A stretch of 64,000 bases of DNA, taken from Sphingomonas sp. Leaf33 (GTDB lineage Bacteria; Pseudomonadota; Alphaproteobacteria; Sphingomonadales; Sphingomonadaceae). The first letter of the stretch is position 1; each line of letters begins with the position of its first letter. The stretch lies in the NCBI RefSeq assembly GCF_001421785.1, contig NZ_LMLB01000001.1, positions 446,768 to 510,767 of the forward strand. The letters run 5' to 3'. Both the position numbers and the translations under genes were made by a program. Under the pieces are notes generated by a model. That model ran no database searches and was not told where the DNA came from. It saw nothing but the letters and a program-made list of their open reading frames with translations. Below, piece by piece: positions 18,328 through 27,157 of the stretch.

Positions 18328-19710
18328 ATGACCCATCGTTTCGATCCCACGTCCCTTCGCGAATACGACATCCGTGGGATTGTCGGTAAGACGCTCGGCG
18401 CCGACGACGCGCGCGCGATCGGTCGCGGGTTTGCGACGCTGGTCCGCCGCGCCGGCGGCACCCGCGTGGCGGTCGGGCGCGACGGGCGCGTCTCGTCGGA
18501 AATGCTGGAGGCAGCGCTGGTCGAGGGCCTGACCGCGTCGGGCGTGGATGTCGTCCGCGTCGGCCTGGGCCCCACGCCGATGCTATATTATGCCGAGGCG
18601 ACGCTGGAAGTGGACGGCGGCATCCAGATCACCGGCAGCCACAATCCGGCGGACTACAACGGCTTCAAGATGGTGCTGCAGCACAAGCCGTTCTTCGGCG
18701 AGCAGATCCAGCAGCTGGGCCAGATGGCGGCGGACGGCGAGTGGGACGAGGGCGACGGTACCGTCTCAGACGCCGATATCGAGGACGCCTACGTCGGCCG
18801 CCTTCTGGCGGGCTATTCGGGCGGCACATTCCGCATCGGTTGGGACGCGGGCAATGGCGCCGCCGGCCGCGTCATCGAGAAGCTCGTCCAGCAGTTGCCG
18901 GGTGAGCACCACACGATCTTCACCGATATAGACGGCAATTTCCCGAACCATCATCCCGATCCCACCGAGGAAAAGAACCTCGCCGATCTGAAACGCCTTG
19001 TCGCGGAAAAGAACCTCGATTTCGGACTGGCTTTCGACGGGGACGGCGACCGTGTCGGCGCGATCGACGGTGAAGGCCGGGTCGTCTGGGGCGACCAGCT
19101 GCTGTCGATCCTCGCCGTCCCGGTGCTGCGCAAGGAGCCGGGTGCCACGATCATCGCCGACGTGAAGGCGTCGCAGATGCTGTACGACCGCATCGCCGAA
19201 CTGGGCGGAAAGCCGCTGATGTGGAAGACCGGCCACAGCCTGATCAAGACCAAGATGAAGGAAACCCACGCGCCGCTCGCCGGCGAAATGTCGGGGCACA
19301 TCTTCTTCGCGCAGGACTATTACGGCTTCGACGACGCGCAGTATGCCGCGGTCCAGCTTATCAATGCGGTGAACGTGATCGGCAAATCGCTGACGCAAAT
19401 CCGCGGCGAGATGCCCGCGCTGGTCAACACGCCCGAAATGCGGTTCCAGGTCGATGAATCGCGCAAGTTCGCGGTGGTCGAGGAAGTGCTCGACCGGCTG
19501 GAGGCCGAAGGCGCCGACGTCAACCGCACCGATGGCGCGCGCGTGAATACGGCCGACGGCTGGTGGCTGCTGCGCGCGTCGAATACCCAGGACGTGCTGG
19601 TCGCCCGCGCCGAGGCGAAAGACCAGGCCGGACTCGACCGGCTGATGGCGATGATCGACGCCCAGCTTGCCGCCAGCGGCCTGGAGCGGGGCGAGCAGGC
19701 GGGGCACTGA
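18328..19710 (+). CDS. Phosphomannomutase/phosphoglucomutase
   Basis: Bifunctional PMM/PGM of the AlgC/ManB type, interconverting the 1- and 6-phosphates of mannose and glucose for exopolysaccharide, LPS and nucleotide-sugar synthesis (cytosol). It has 460 residues: the phosphoserine loop TGSHNP with Ser104, metal-binding DGDGD at 237-241 within [13 protein letters not shown] sequence, the sugar-binding GEMSGH near residue 320, and the C-terminal phosphate-binding RASNTQD near 411. It is followed by a strong terminator and is monocistronic. Related to but distinct from glmM at the window start. Confidence 0.94.
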   Translation: MTHRFDPTSLREYDIRGIVGKTLGADDARAIGRGFATLVRRAGGTRVAVGRDGRVSSEMLEAALVEGLTASGVDVVRVGLGPTPMLYYAEATLEVDGGIQITGSHNPADYNGFKMVLQHKPFFGEQIQQLGQMAADGEWDEGDGTVSDADIEDAYVGRLLAGYSGGTFRIGWDAGNGAAGRVIEKLVQQLPGEHHTIFTDIDGNFPNHHPDPTEEKNLADLKRLVAEKNLDFGLAFDGDGDRVGAIDGEGRVVWGDQLLSILAVPVLRKEPGATIIADVKASQMLYDRIAELGGKPLMWKTGHSLIKTKMKETHAPLAGEMSGHIFFAQDYYGFDDAQYAAVQLINAVNVIGKSLTQIRGEMPALVNTPEMRFQVDESRKFAVVEEVLDRLEAEGADVNRTDGARVNTADGWWLLRASNTQDVLVARAEAKDQAGLDRLMAMIDAQLAASGLERGEQAGH

Positions 19711-19718
19711 CCCGGCCG

Positions 19719-19753
19719 GCCCCCTCCCCCGGTCGGTGGGGAGGGGGCTTTTT
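19719..19753 (+). terminator. Rho-independent terminator of the mutase gene
   Basis: An 11-bp GC stem (gccccctcccc / ggggagggggc) with a short loop, followed by cttttt, begins 9 bases after the stop of the phosphomannomutase gene. Confidence 0.85.
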
Positions 19754-19791
19754 GGGTGGCGCCTCGTACGCGAAACCCCCAAATAGGCGGA

Positions 19792-20550
19792 ATGCGCCCC
19801 ACCCCCAGTATCGTCCGCGTCATCGACCTTGAAACCACCGGCAATGCCCCGCCTACTCACGCGGTGGTGGAGATCGGCTGGCAGGACGTGGCGCTGCAAC
19901 CCGACGGGCGGTGGGAGCTGGAGGGCGAGGGCGGCAGCATCCTCGTCAATCCCGGTCGCCCGATCCCGCCCGTTACCATGGCGGTGCATCATATCCGGGA
20001 CGAGGACGTCGCCGACGCGCGCTATTGGCACGATGTCGCGCGCCCGATCCTCGACCCCTGGCCGCGCCGCGTGGCGCTTGCCGCGCACCGTGCGACCTTC
20101 GAACAGCAGTTCTGCACGTCCGCACTGACCCACGGCAACCAGTGGATCTGCACCTGGAAATGCGCGCTCCGGCTCTGGCCCGACAGCCCGGGCTTCTCCA
20201 ACCAGATGCTGCGCTACTGGCGCCAGCCCGCGGGGCTGGAGCATGAGCGCGGGCTGCCGGCCCACCGCGCGTTTCCCGACGCCTATGTCACCGCCTTCCA
20301 CGTCCGCGACCAGCTGAACGAAGCGTCGGTCGCGCAACTGGTCGAATGGACCGAGGCGCCGGGACTGCTGCCGCGGGTCCGCTACGGTCCCGACCGTGGC
20401 AAGGAATGGCGCGAGATCGATAACGAGAGCCTGGCCGGCTTTCTGACCGACCGCGATATCGACATCCGCTTCACTGCCGAAACGGAACTGGCCCGGCGAC
20501 GCGGCGGCGGCGAGATCGGTCGCGCAACGGCGCAGGAGCTTTTGCTCTAA
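19792..20550 (+). CDS. DnaQ-like 3'-5' exonuclease domain protein
   Basis: A 252-residue DEDD-superfamily exonuclease. The first acidic pair is in VIDLETTG (Asp12 and Glu14); AAHRATFEQQF near 100-110 holds the second conserved Asp/Glu-like position, here not acidic (FEQQF), and HRAFPDAYVT near 156-165 provides the His and Asp of the third motif (DEDDh). The C-terminal about 60 residues (MPGLLPRVRYGPDRGKEW region) match an appended domain seen in sphingomonad homologues. The ATG at 19792 follows aggcgga. Role: probably repair or RNA/DNA trimming; it is not the replicative epsilon subunit. Confidence 0.8.
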   Translation: MRPTPSIVRVIDLETTGNAPPTHAVVEIGWQDVALQPDGRWELEGEGGSILVNPGRPIPPVTMAVHHIRDEDVADARYWHDVARPILDPWPRRVALAAHRATFEQQFCTSALTHGNQWICTWKCALRLWPDSPGFSNQMLRYWRQPAGLEHERGLPAHRAFPDAYVTAFHVRDQLNEASVAQLVEWTEAPGLLPRVRYGPDRGKEWREIDNESLAGFLTDRDIDIRFTAETELARRRGGGEIGRATAQELLL

Positions 20551-20589
20551 ATTATTGCACGTCCGTTATAATTCGGTCAGGGGAGCGTC

Positions 20590-22101
20590 GTGGTAATGGG
20601 CGTATCCGCAACGATCCGCGACGATGATCGCGCGCTGCGCCGCCTGCTGCTGTGGGCGATGGCGCTGGGCTTCGCCGCGCTGCTGGGCGCGGGCATCGCC
20701 GCCTGGTCGAGCACCGAGCGGACACAGCGCTATGCTGCGCTCGTCGATCACAGCTATCAGGTCCGCGACGCGATCGGGCGGTTCCAAGTGTCGCTCGAAC
20801 AGTCGGAAACGGCGCGGCGCGGATACCTGCTGACGGGCAATCCGCTGTTCCGGACGCTCTACCAGGACAACGCCGGTCGCCTGGTCGCCGAACTGGACGA
20901 GATCGGCGGGCTGACGCTCGACAATCCGGCGCAGGTCGATGCTGTCGCGCGGGTTCGCCGCCTGTTGCAGGTGGTGCAGAAGACTCGGGAACAGTCGATG
21001 GCGCTGGTCGCGTCGGGTGACCGGGCGTTTGCCGTCACGCTGTTCGCCCAGGACGGGTCGGTCACCGGGATGCGCGCGATTCGGGCGCGGTTGCGCGTCA
21101 TGCTCGCGGCCGAGGAAGCGCTGCTCGACGAGCGCGCCGCGGACCAGCGCGCGAGCGTGGCGACCTTCCTGTCCGTGCTGGCCGCCGCCGGGTTCCTCGT
21201 CATGCTGGTCGCGGGTGTTTCCTTCGTCACCATCTTTCGCTTTACCCGCGATCTCGGTGCGTCGCGGGCACGCTTGCAGGACATGAATGACACGCTGGAG
21301 GACCAGGTGGTCGAGCGCACCACCGACCTCGCCCGCGCGAACGAGGAAATCCAGCGCTTCGCCTACATCGTCAGCCACGACCTGCGCTCGCCGCTGGTCA
21401 ACGTCATGGGCTTCACCGCCGAGCTGGAAGCGGGACAGAAGGTGCTGGCCGAACTGGTCGACCGCGCCGAGGAGGCCGCACCCGATCTGGTGACCGACGA
21501 GGCCCGCTTTGCGGCGCGCGAAGACTTGCCCGAGGCGATCGGGTTCATCCGCACCTCGACGCAGAAGATGGACCGGCTGATCAACGCCATCCTGAAGCTG
21601 TCGCGCGAGGGGCGCCGGACGATCACGCCCGAACGGGTCGCGATGGCCGCGCTGATCGGCGGCATCCGCGACACGGTCCAGCACCGGCTGGATGAGATCG
21701 GCGGCACGGTCGAGGTCACCGGCGACCTGCCGACACTCGTGACCGACCGGCTGTCGATCGAACAGGTCTTTGCCAACGTCATCGAAAACGCGGTCAAGTA
21801 CCGCGACCCGAAGCGGCCGGTGCGGATCGCCGTATCGGGGCAGAAACAGGGTGCGCGCGCCGTCTTCGAGATCACGGACAACGGCCGCGGCATCGATCCG
21901 CGCGATCATGCCCGCGTGTTCGACCTGTTCCGCCGTTCGGGACCGCAGGACCAGCCGGGCGAAGGCATCGGCCTCGCTCATGTCCGCGCCTTGACCTACC
22001 GGCTGGGCGGGACCATCGATGTCGCGTCCGAACTGGGGCAGGGCGCGACGTTCCGCATTAACCTCCCGCTCACCATCGATACGTCAGGGCCGCTAGCATG
22101 A
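20590..22101 (+). CDS. CHASE3-domain sensor histidine kinase
   Basis: A 503-residue inner-membrane sensor kinase: membrane helix at about 22-42, a periplasmic CHASE3 helical sensor at about 45-185 (RGYLLTGNP is typical), a second helix at about 195-218, a short coiled linker, HisKA with the phospho-acceptor His263 in YIVSHDLRSPL, and HATPase_c with N box (NVIENAVKYRD, near 397), DNGRGID and GEGIGLAHVRALTYRLGG. GGGGAG lies 4 bases before GTG 20590 and 10 before ATG 20596, so either may be used. The stop overlaps the receiver gene by 4 bases. The signal is unknown; the receiver downstream is its obvious partner. Confidence 0.92.
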   Translation: MVMGVSATIRDDDRALRRLLLWAMALGFAALLGAGIAAWSSTERTQRYAALVDHSYQVRDAIGRFQVSLEQSETARRGYLLTGNPLFRTLYQDNAGRLVAELDEIGGLTLDNPAQVDAVARVRRLLQVVQKTREQSMALVASGDRAFAVTLFAQDGSVTGMRAIRARLRVMLAAEEALLDERAADQRASVATFLSVLAAAGFLVMLVAGVSFVTIFRFTRDLGASRARLQDMNDTLEDQVVERTTDLARANEEIQRFAYIVSHDLRSPLVNVMGFTAELEAGQKVLAELVDRAEEAAPDLVTDEARFAAREDLPEAIGFIRTSTQKMDRLINAILKLSREGRRTITPERVAMAALIGGIRDTVQHRLDEIGGTVEVTGDLPTLVTDRLSIEQVFANVIENAVKYRDPKRPVRIAVSGQKQGARAVFEITDNGRGIDPRDHARVFDLFRRSGPQDQPGEGIGLAHVRALTYRLGGTIDVASELGQGATFRINLPLTIDTSGPLA

Positions 22102-22541
22102 ACGCGCATCAATCCGTCACCATCGTCATGATCGAGGACGACGAAGGCCACGCCCGGCTGATCGAAAAGAACATCCGGCGCGCCGGGATCAACAACGACA
22201 TCCGCCATTTCCTGGATGGCACGACCGCGCTCGATTACCTGTTCAACGACGCCGCCGGGCCCGCGCTCAACGGCCCCGCGCTGATCCTGCTCGACCTCAA
22301 CCTGCCCGACATGAGCGGGACCGACATCCTGGCAAAGGTGAAGGCCGAAGGGTCGGCGGTCCGGCGCACTCCCGTCGTCGTTCTGACCACGACCGACGAC
22401 AAGGTCGAGATCCAGCGCTGCTACGACCTCGGCTGCAACGTCTACATCACCAAGCCGGTGAACTACGAGAATTTCGCGAGCGCGATCCGCCAGCTCGGGC
22501 TGTTCCTGTCGGTCATCCAGGTCCCGGACCAGGCCGAGTAA
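22098..22541 (+). CDS. Single-domain response regulator (receiver)
   Basis: A 147-residue protein consisting only of a receiver domain of the Rcp1/CheY-like type often paired with phytochrome- or CHASE3-type kinases. The acidic pocket is IEDDEGHARL (Asp14 and Asp15), the phospho-acceptor Asp66 in LILLDLNLPDMSG, the switch Thr97-99 in VVLTTTDD and Lys119 in YITKPV. With no output domain it probably passes phosphate or makes protein contacts. ATG overlaps the kinase stop (ATGA) and the next gene starts 6 bases after its own stop. Confidence 0.93.
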   Translation: MNAHQSVTIVMIEDDEGHARLIEKNIRRAGINNDIRHFLDGTTALDYLFNDAAGPALNGPALILLDLNLPDMSGTDILAKVKAEGSAVRRTPVVVLTTTDDKVEIQRCYDLGCNVYITKPVNYENFASAIRQLGLFLSVIQVPDQAE

Positions 22542-22546
22542 CGCAC

Positions 22547-23587
22547 GTGCCCCACGCCGGCGCTAATATCCTCTACATCGACGACGACGCCGGCCTCTGC
22601 CGCCTCGCCGAGCGTGCACTGACGCGTCGGGGGATGCAGGTGACGACTGCGGACGGCGGTGAGGCGGGGCTTGCCCTGGCGGCGGCAGGGGCGTTCGATC
22701 TGGTCGCGGTGGATCACTACATGCCGGGCCTCGACGGACTGGAGACGCTGAAGCGGCTCGCGGCGCTGCCGGAGCCGCCCGCGGTCGTCTATGTCTCGGG
22801 GTCGGAAGATGCGCGTGTCGCCGTCGCTGCGATGAAGGCAGGCGCGGCCGATTATGTCGTGAAGACGGTGGGCGACGATTTCTTCGACCTGCTGACCGGC
22901 GCCATCGCCAACGTCATGGTCAAGCAGGCGCTCCAGCGCGGCAAGGACCTGGCCGAGGCCGAGCTGCGGGCATCGAACGCGCGGCTGGAAGCGCTGCTGA
23001 AGGAAGTGAACCACCGCGTCGCCAACTCGCTGCAGCTCGTGTCCGCGTTCGTTCACCTGCAATCGAGCCAGATCCAGGACGAGGCGGCGCGCGCCGCATT
23101 ACAGGACACGCAGGCGCGGATCGCCGCGATCGGTGCGGTCCACCGTCGGCTCTATACCTCGAACGATGTCGAGGGGGTGGAGATGGACGAATATCTCCGC
23201 GCGCTGGTCGATGAACTCGGCCAGACGTGGTCGTCCAGCCCGACGCATCGCATCCTGCTCACCAGCGACGCCATCCGCCTGCCGACCGACCGTGCGGTAT
23301 CGGTCGGCGTCATCGTCAACGAACTGGTCAGCAACGCCTGCAAATACGCCTATGCCGACGCGCATGGCGGCGAGATCCGCGTGGCGCTCCGCCGCGACGG
23401 GGCCGACCGGTTCGAGCTGGCGGTCGAGGACGACGGCTGCGGCATCGACGAAGGGGCGGCGCCCAAGGGCACCGGGCTCGGCACCAAGCTGGTCCGCACG
23501 ATGGCGCAGAGCCTGCAATCGGCAGTGATCTACACCCCCAACACCCCCTGCGGCCTGCGCGCCAGCCTGGTCGCGTCGCTCAACTGA
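22547..23587 (+). CDS. Hybrid receiver-HisKA_2 histidine kinase
   Basis: A 346-residue soluble protein: an N-terminal receiver domain (acidic IDDDAG, phospho-acceptor Asp56 in AVDHYMPGLDG, Lys106) followed by a HisKA_2/HWE-like dimerisation region with His156 in LLKEVNHRVANSLQL and an HATPase domain with VNELVSNACKYAY, DDGCGID and GTGLGTKLV. This kinase type often controls the alphaproteobacterial general stress response through PhyR, though no phyR, nepR or ecfG gene is in the window. GTG start at 22547, 6 bases after the upstream receiver gene; it closes the three-gene module. Confidence 0.92.
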   Translation: MPHAGANILYIDDDAGLCRLAERALTRRGMQVTTADGGEAGLALAAAGAFDLVAVDHYMPGLDGLETLKRLAALPEPPAVVYVSGSEDARVAVAAMKAGAADYVVKTVGDDFFDLLTGAIANVMVKQALQRGKDLAEAELRASNARLEALLKEVNHRVANSLQLVSAFVHLQSSQIQDEAARAALQDTQARIAAIGAVHRRLYTSNDVEGVEMDEYLRALVDELGQTWSSSPTHRILLTSDAIRLPTDRAVSVGVIVNELVSNACKYAYADAHGGEIRVALRRDGADRFELAVEDDGCGIDEGAAPKGTGLGTKLVRTMAQSLQSAVIYTPNTPCGLRASLVASLN

Positions 23588-23636
23588 CGCTTGCCGTGCG
23601 CGTTTGGGCGGCTAGTCTTTCCACTTCACGGGGAAT

Positions 23637-23662
23637 GCCCCCTCCCGAACGGAGGTGGGGCT
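23637..23662. other. Intergenic GC hairpin
   Basis: gcccc and ctcc pair with ggag and ggggc around cgaac in the gap after the hybrid kinase gene. There is no following T-run, so it is a weak terminator candidate or part of the dispersed palindrome background. Confidence 0.45.
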
Positions 23663-23682
23663 GACGCTCTTGCGCGGGGAGA

Positions 23683-25503
23683 ATGGACATGGATCGGCGG
23701 AATTTCCTGGCATCGACGGCTGCGGCGGGAGCGATCGGGCTGGTGCCGGCAAAGGCGCTTGCCGCCCAGGCCAAGCCGGCCGCCGGGGCGCGCGATGCTG
23801 CGCTCGACGCGCAGTTCAATCGCATCTTCATGGAAGCGGGGATGCGCTCTCCTGAACTCGCGACGTCGCTCGGGTTCGACAAGGGACCGGGTGCGCCGCT
23901 GAAGCGCCGGCTGGCCGATCGCAGCCCGGCGGCGCGGGCGGAGAACCTGGCGCGGACCAAGGCGGCGATCGCGACGATCGAGGGGTTCGATCCCGCCACG
24001 CTGTCGAAAGGCGCGCAGCTCAACCGCGACGTCGTGCTCTATCAACTGCGCTCGCAGATCGTCGGGCCGGAGCAGTTCGGCGTCGATTCGCCACAGCGCC
24101 CGTTCGTCATCACCCAGCAGGGCGGGGCCTATTTCTCGGTCCCCGATTTCCTCAATTCGTCGCACACCATCACGACCGCCGACGATGCCGAAGGCTATCT
24201 GGACCGCACCCGCGCGTTCGCCACCGCGCTCGACCAGGATAGCGCGAACCAGGCGGCGCAGGCGGCACGTGGCTATCTCGCGCCGGGCTTCTCGCTCGAC
24301 CTAGCGCTCGGGCAGATGGCGACGCTGCGCCGGCCGGCCCCCGCGGACAGCACGCTGACCCAGTCGATCGTCCGTCGCACCGCCGGCAAGATTCCCGGCG
24401 ACTGGGGCGCGCGTTGCGCGACCATCGTCGCAAACGAGGTCTATCCTGCGCTCGACCGGCAAATCGCGCTGGTGACGAAGCTGCGCAAGACCGCGCGCAC
24501 CTCGGCCGGGCTCTGGGACGTGCCGCAGGGCGCGGCGCTCTACGCCGCCGCGCTCGAACAGGCGACGACGACCAAGTTTACGCCCGATGAAGTCCACAAG
24601 CTGGGCCTGCAACAGGTGGCGGAGATCAGCGCGCAGCTCGACACCATCCTGAAGGGGCAGGGGCTGACCAGAGGCACCGTGGGCGAGCGGCTGACCGCGC
24701 TCAACGCGCGTCCCGACCAGGTCTATGCCGATACGCCGGCGGGACGGAAGGAACTGATCGACGGCCTGAATGCCGGCAACGCCGCTATGCAGGCCAAGCT
24801 GGCGCGTGCCTTCATCACCCCGCCCAACGCGCCGCTGATGATCCAGGCGGTGCCGACCGAGATCCAGGACGGCGCGTCGAACGGCTACTACAGCCGCGCC
24901 GCGCTCGATGGCTCGCGGCCGGCGATCTACTGGATCAACCTGAAATCGGTCGCCGACTGGCCGAAGTATACGCTGCCCTCGCTCACCTACCACGAAGGCG
25001 TGCCGGGCCATCACCTCCAGATCACGATCGCGCAAGGCAGCGACCAGCCGCTGATCCGCAAGGTCGGCGGATTCAGCGCCTACAGCGAAGGCTGGGCGCT
25101 GTATGCCGAACAGGTGGCGGACGAACTGGGCGGCTATGCGACGCCGCTGGAAAAGGCCGGCTACCTGCAATCCTTCCTGTTCCGCGCCGCGCGTCTGGTG
25201 ATCGACACCGGCATCCACGCCAAGCGCTGGACCCGCGAACAGGCGACCGACTACATGGTCGCGACGACCGGGTTCGCCCGCCCGCGGTCGCAGCGCGAGG
25301 TCGAGCGCTACTGTACGCAAGCCGGCCAGGCGTGCAGCTACAAGGTCGGTCACATCGCGTGGCTGCGCGCGCGCGACAATGCGAAGAAGATCCTGGGTGC
25401 CAAGTACGACGTGAAGACCTTCCACGAGGTCCTGCGCGACGGCGCGGTGCCGCTGACGATCCTGGAGCGCCTGGTCGAGGAGCGTGCGCGGGCGTTGGTG
25501 TGA
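23683..25503 (+). CDS. DUF885 family secreted protein (putative metallo-carboxypeptidase)
   Basis: A 606-residue protein beginning MDMDRRNFLASTAAAG, a twin-arginine-like signal (DRRNFLAS) ending with ALAAQAKP, so probably exported folded. The DUF885 domain covers the rest. The diagnostic zinc-site segment YHEGVPGHHLQ has His437, Glu438 and His443/444, and SEGWALYAEQVADE near 467-480 supplies the downstream acidic ligand, a pattern shared with M2/M32-type metallopeptidases. Peptidase activity is inferred, not established for most DUF885 proteins. RBS gggaga precedes the ATG. The M48-type gene follows 164 bases downstream. Confidence 0.86.
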   Translation: MDMDRRNFLASTAAAGAIGLVPAKALAAQAKPAAGARDAALDAQFNRIFMEAGMRSPELATSLGFDKGPGAPLKRRLADRSPAARAENLARTKAAIATIEGFDPATLSKGAQLNRDVVLYQLRSQIVGPEQFGVDSPQRPFVITQQGGAYFSVPDFLNSSHTITTADDAEGYLDRTRAFATALDQDSANQAAQAARGYLAPGFSLDLALGQMATLRRPAPADSTLTQSIVRRTAGKIPGDWGARCATIVANEVYPALDRQIALVTKLRKTARTSAGLWDVPQGAALYAAALEQATTTKFTPDEVHKLGLQQVAEISAQLDTILKGQGLTRGTVGERLTALNARPDQVYADTPAGRKELIDGLNAGNAAMQAKLARAFITPPNAPLMIQAVPTEIQDGASNGYYSRAALDGSRPAIYWINLKSVADWPKYTLPSLTYHEGVPGHHLQITIAQGSDQPLIRKVGGFSAYSEGWALYAEQVADELGGYATPLEKAGYLQSFLFRAARLVIDTGIHAKRWTREQATDYMVATTGFARPRSQREVERYCTQAGQACSYKVGHIAWLRARDNAKKILGAKYDVKTFHEVLRDGAVPLTILERLVEERARALV

Positions 25504-25510
25504 GGGGACA

Positions 25511-25608
25511 GCCCTCTCTCTGTCTGGGGAGAGGGGAAGATGTCTCACGAGACTGTAGCGTGTGGACAGGCCCCTCTCCCAACCCTCTCCCCGAACGGGG
25601 AGAGGGCT
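25511..25608. repeat. 98-bp palindromic element, CCCTCTCCCC type (intergenic copy)
   Basis: It begins gccctctctctgtctggggagagggg, has a variable centre, and ends with cccctctcccaaccctctcc plus ccgaacggggagagggct. The same length and layout recur at 36254-36351, where the element is inside a coding sequence. Here it lies between the DUF885 and M48 genes. Confidence 0.85.
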
Positions 25609-25667
25609 ATCGTGCGTGGAACCCGTCCGCCAAATCTGCTTTCTCCCTGCTAAAGGGAGACTGACCC

Positions 25668-27113
25668 ATGTTGCGCCGCCTGACCCTCGCCACTGCCACT
25701 GCCACTGCGGCGCTTGCGCTGTCGCCCGTCGCCGCATCGGCACAGGCGGCTCGCGCGATCACCCAGTCCGATCGCAGCCAGGGCGCGCAGGCCAACCCCG
25801 AGCTGGTCGCGCAATTCGGCGGGCGTTACGACGGCCCGCAGGCGGCGTTCGTCGAACGCGTCGGCAAGCGGGTCGCACTCCAGTCGGGGCTGTCGAATTC
25901 GCAGAACGACTTCACCGTCCAGCTGCTAGATTCGCCGGTGGAGAACGCCTTCGCCATCCCCGGTGGCTATGTCTATGTCACGCGCCAGTTGCTCGCGTTG
26001 ATGAACAGCGAAGACGAGCTGGCGTTCGTGATGGGGCATGAGGTCGGGCACGTCGCCGCGCGCCATTCGTCCGGGCGGCAGAAGACCTCGACGATCGGCG
26101 GCGTGCTGGCGGGCATCGTCGGCGCGGTCGCGGGCAATTCCGGGGTCGGCCAGCTGATCGGTGCGGGCGCGCAGCAGGCCGCCGGGCTCTACACGCTGAA
26201 ATACGGCCGCGACCAGGAATATCAGGCCGATACGCTGGGCATCCGCTATGTCGCAGGCGCAGGCTACGACCCCAATGCCGCGCCGCTGATCCTGAACGCG
26301 CTGGGCGCGGAAACCGCGCTGGATGCGCGGGCCGCCGGGCGCGACGCGACGGCTGTACCGACGTGGCTCAGCACGCACCCGTCGAACGCGGCCCGGGTCC
26401 AGCGGGCCCGGCAACTGGCGCAGCAGGCCGCGCGAACCGGCGCGCCGGCCGGACAGGACACCGCCTTCCTGCGGATGCTGGACGGCATGATCTATGACGA
26501 CGACCCCGCGCAGGGCGTGATCGACGGCCAGACCTTTCGCCACCCGCAGCTTCGCCTGCGCTTTACCGCACCCGCAGGCTACACCATCGCCAACGGAGCC
26601 GACGCAGTGACGGTCGCCGGCCAGGGCGGGCAGGCGCAGCTTGCCGCCGCCGGCCGGACTGCGCCTGCCGCCGCGGTGGTCCAGCGCTTCCAGGCGATCG
26701 GCGGCCGGATCGATGTGTCGCAGGTGCGCGAGACGACGATCGGTGGCCGCGCGTCCGCGATCGCCACGTCCAGCGCGGCTGCCAACAACCAGCGCGTCGA
26801 TGCGACCGTCGTCGCCATGACGCTGCCGACGGGCACCTACACCTGGACGGTCATCACGCCGCAGGGGTCGGGCATCGGCCCGTTCGAACCGCTGCTGGCA
26901 AGCTTTGTACCGCTGAGCGCCACCGAAGCCGCGCAGATCCGCGGCAAGCGCATCCGCATCCACACCGTTCGCGCCGGCGACACGATCGACAGCCTGTCGC
27001 GGCAGATGGCGTATCCGACGCTGCAACGCGACCGTTTCCTGACGCTGAACGGCCTTGCCGATGGGGCGACACTGGCGCCGGGTACCCTGGTCAAGCTGGT
27101 GGTCACTGGATAG
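25668..27113 (+). CDS. Secreted M48 metalloprotease with C-terminal LysM domain
   Basis: A 481-residue periplasmic zinc protease of the M48 (Ste24/BepA-like) family. It carries a signal peptide MLRRLTLAT..AASAQA, the catalytic HEVGH at 124-128 in FVMGHEVGHVAARH, and the third zinc ligand Glu in DQEYQADTLG near 184-193. THPSNAARVQRARQL near 241-255 ends the domain. A middle domain of about 150 residues is of unknown function, and the C-terminal 50 residues form a LysM-like peptidoglycan-binding module (RAGDTIDSLSRQM). It is probably active in outer-membrane protein quality control or wall turnover. Confidence 0.9.
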   Translation: MLRRLTLATATATAALALSPVAASAQAARAITQSDRSQGAQANPELVAQFGGRYDGPQAAFVERVGKRVALQSGLSNSQNDFTVQLLDSPVENAFAIPGGYVYVTRQLLALMNSEDELAFVMGHEVGHVAARHSSGRQKTSTIGGVLAGIVGAVAGNSGVGQLIGAGAQQAAGLYTLKYGRDQEYQADTLGIRYVAGAGYDPNAAPLILNALGAETALDARAAGRDATAVPTWLSTHPSNAARVQRARQLAQQAARTGAPAGQDTAFLRMLDGMIYDDDPAQGVIDGQTFRHPQLRLRFTAPAGYTIANGADAVTVAGQGGQAQLAAAGRTAPAAAVVQRFQAIGGRIDVSQVRETTIGGRASAIATSSAAANNQRVDATVVAMTLPTGTYTWTVITPQGSGIGPFEPLLASFVPLSATEAAQIRGKRIRIHTVRAGDTIDSLSRQMAYPTLQRDRFLTLNGLADGATLAPGTLVKLVVTG

Positions 27114-27134
27114 CCGCGCGATTGGACGCTAAGC

Positions 27135-27157
27135 GGGCCGGATGACTCGTCCGGCCC
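27135..27157 (+). other. Hairpin enclosing the GT2 start codon
   Basis: gggccgg (27135-27141) pairs with ccggccc (27151-27157) around a 9-base loop that holds the ATG at 27142, and ttt follows. It could end the M48 protease transcript, or mask the glycosyltransferase start on mRNA. Confidence 0.5.
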
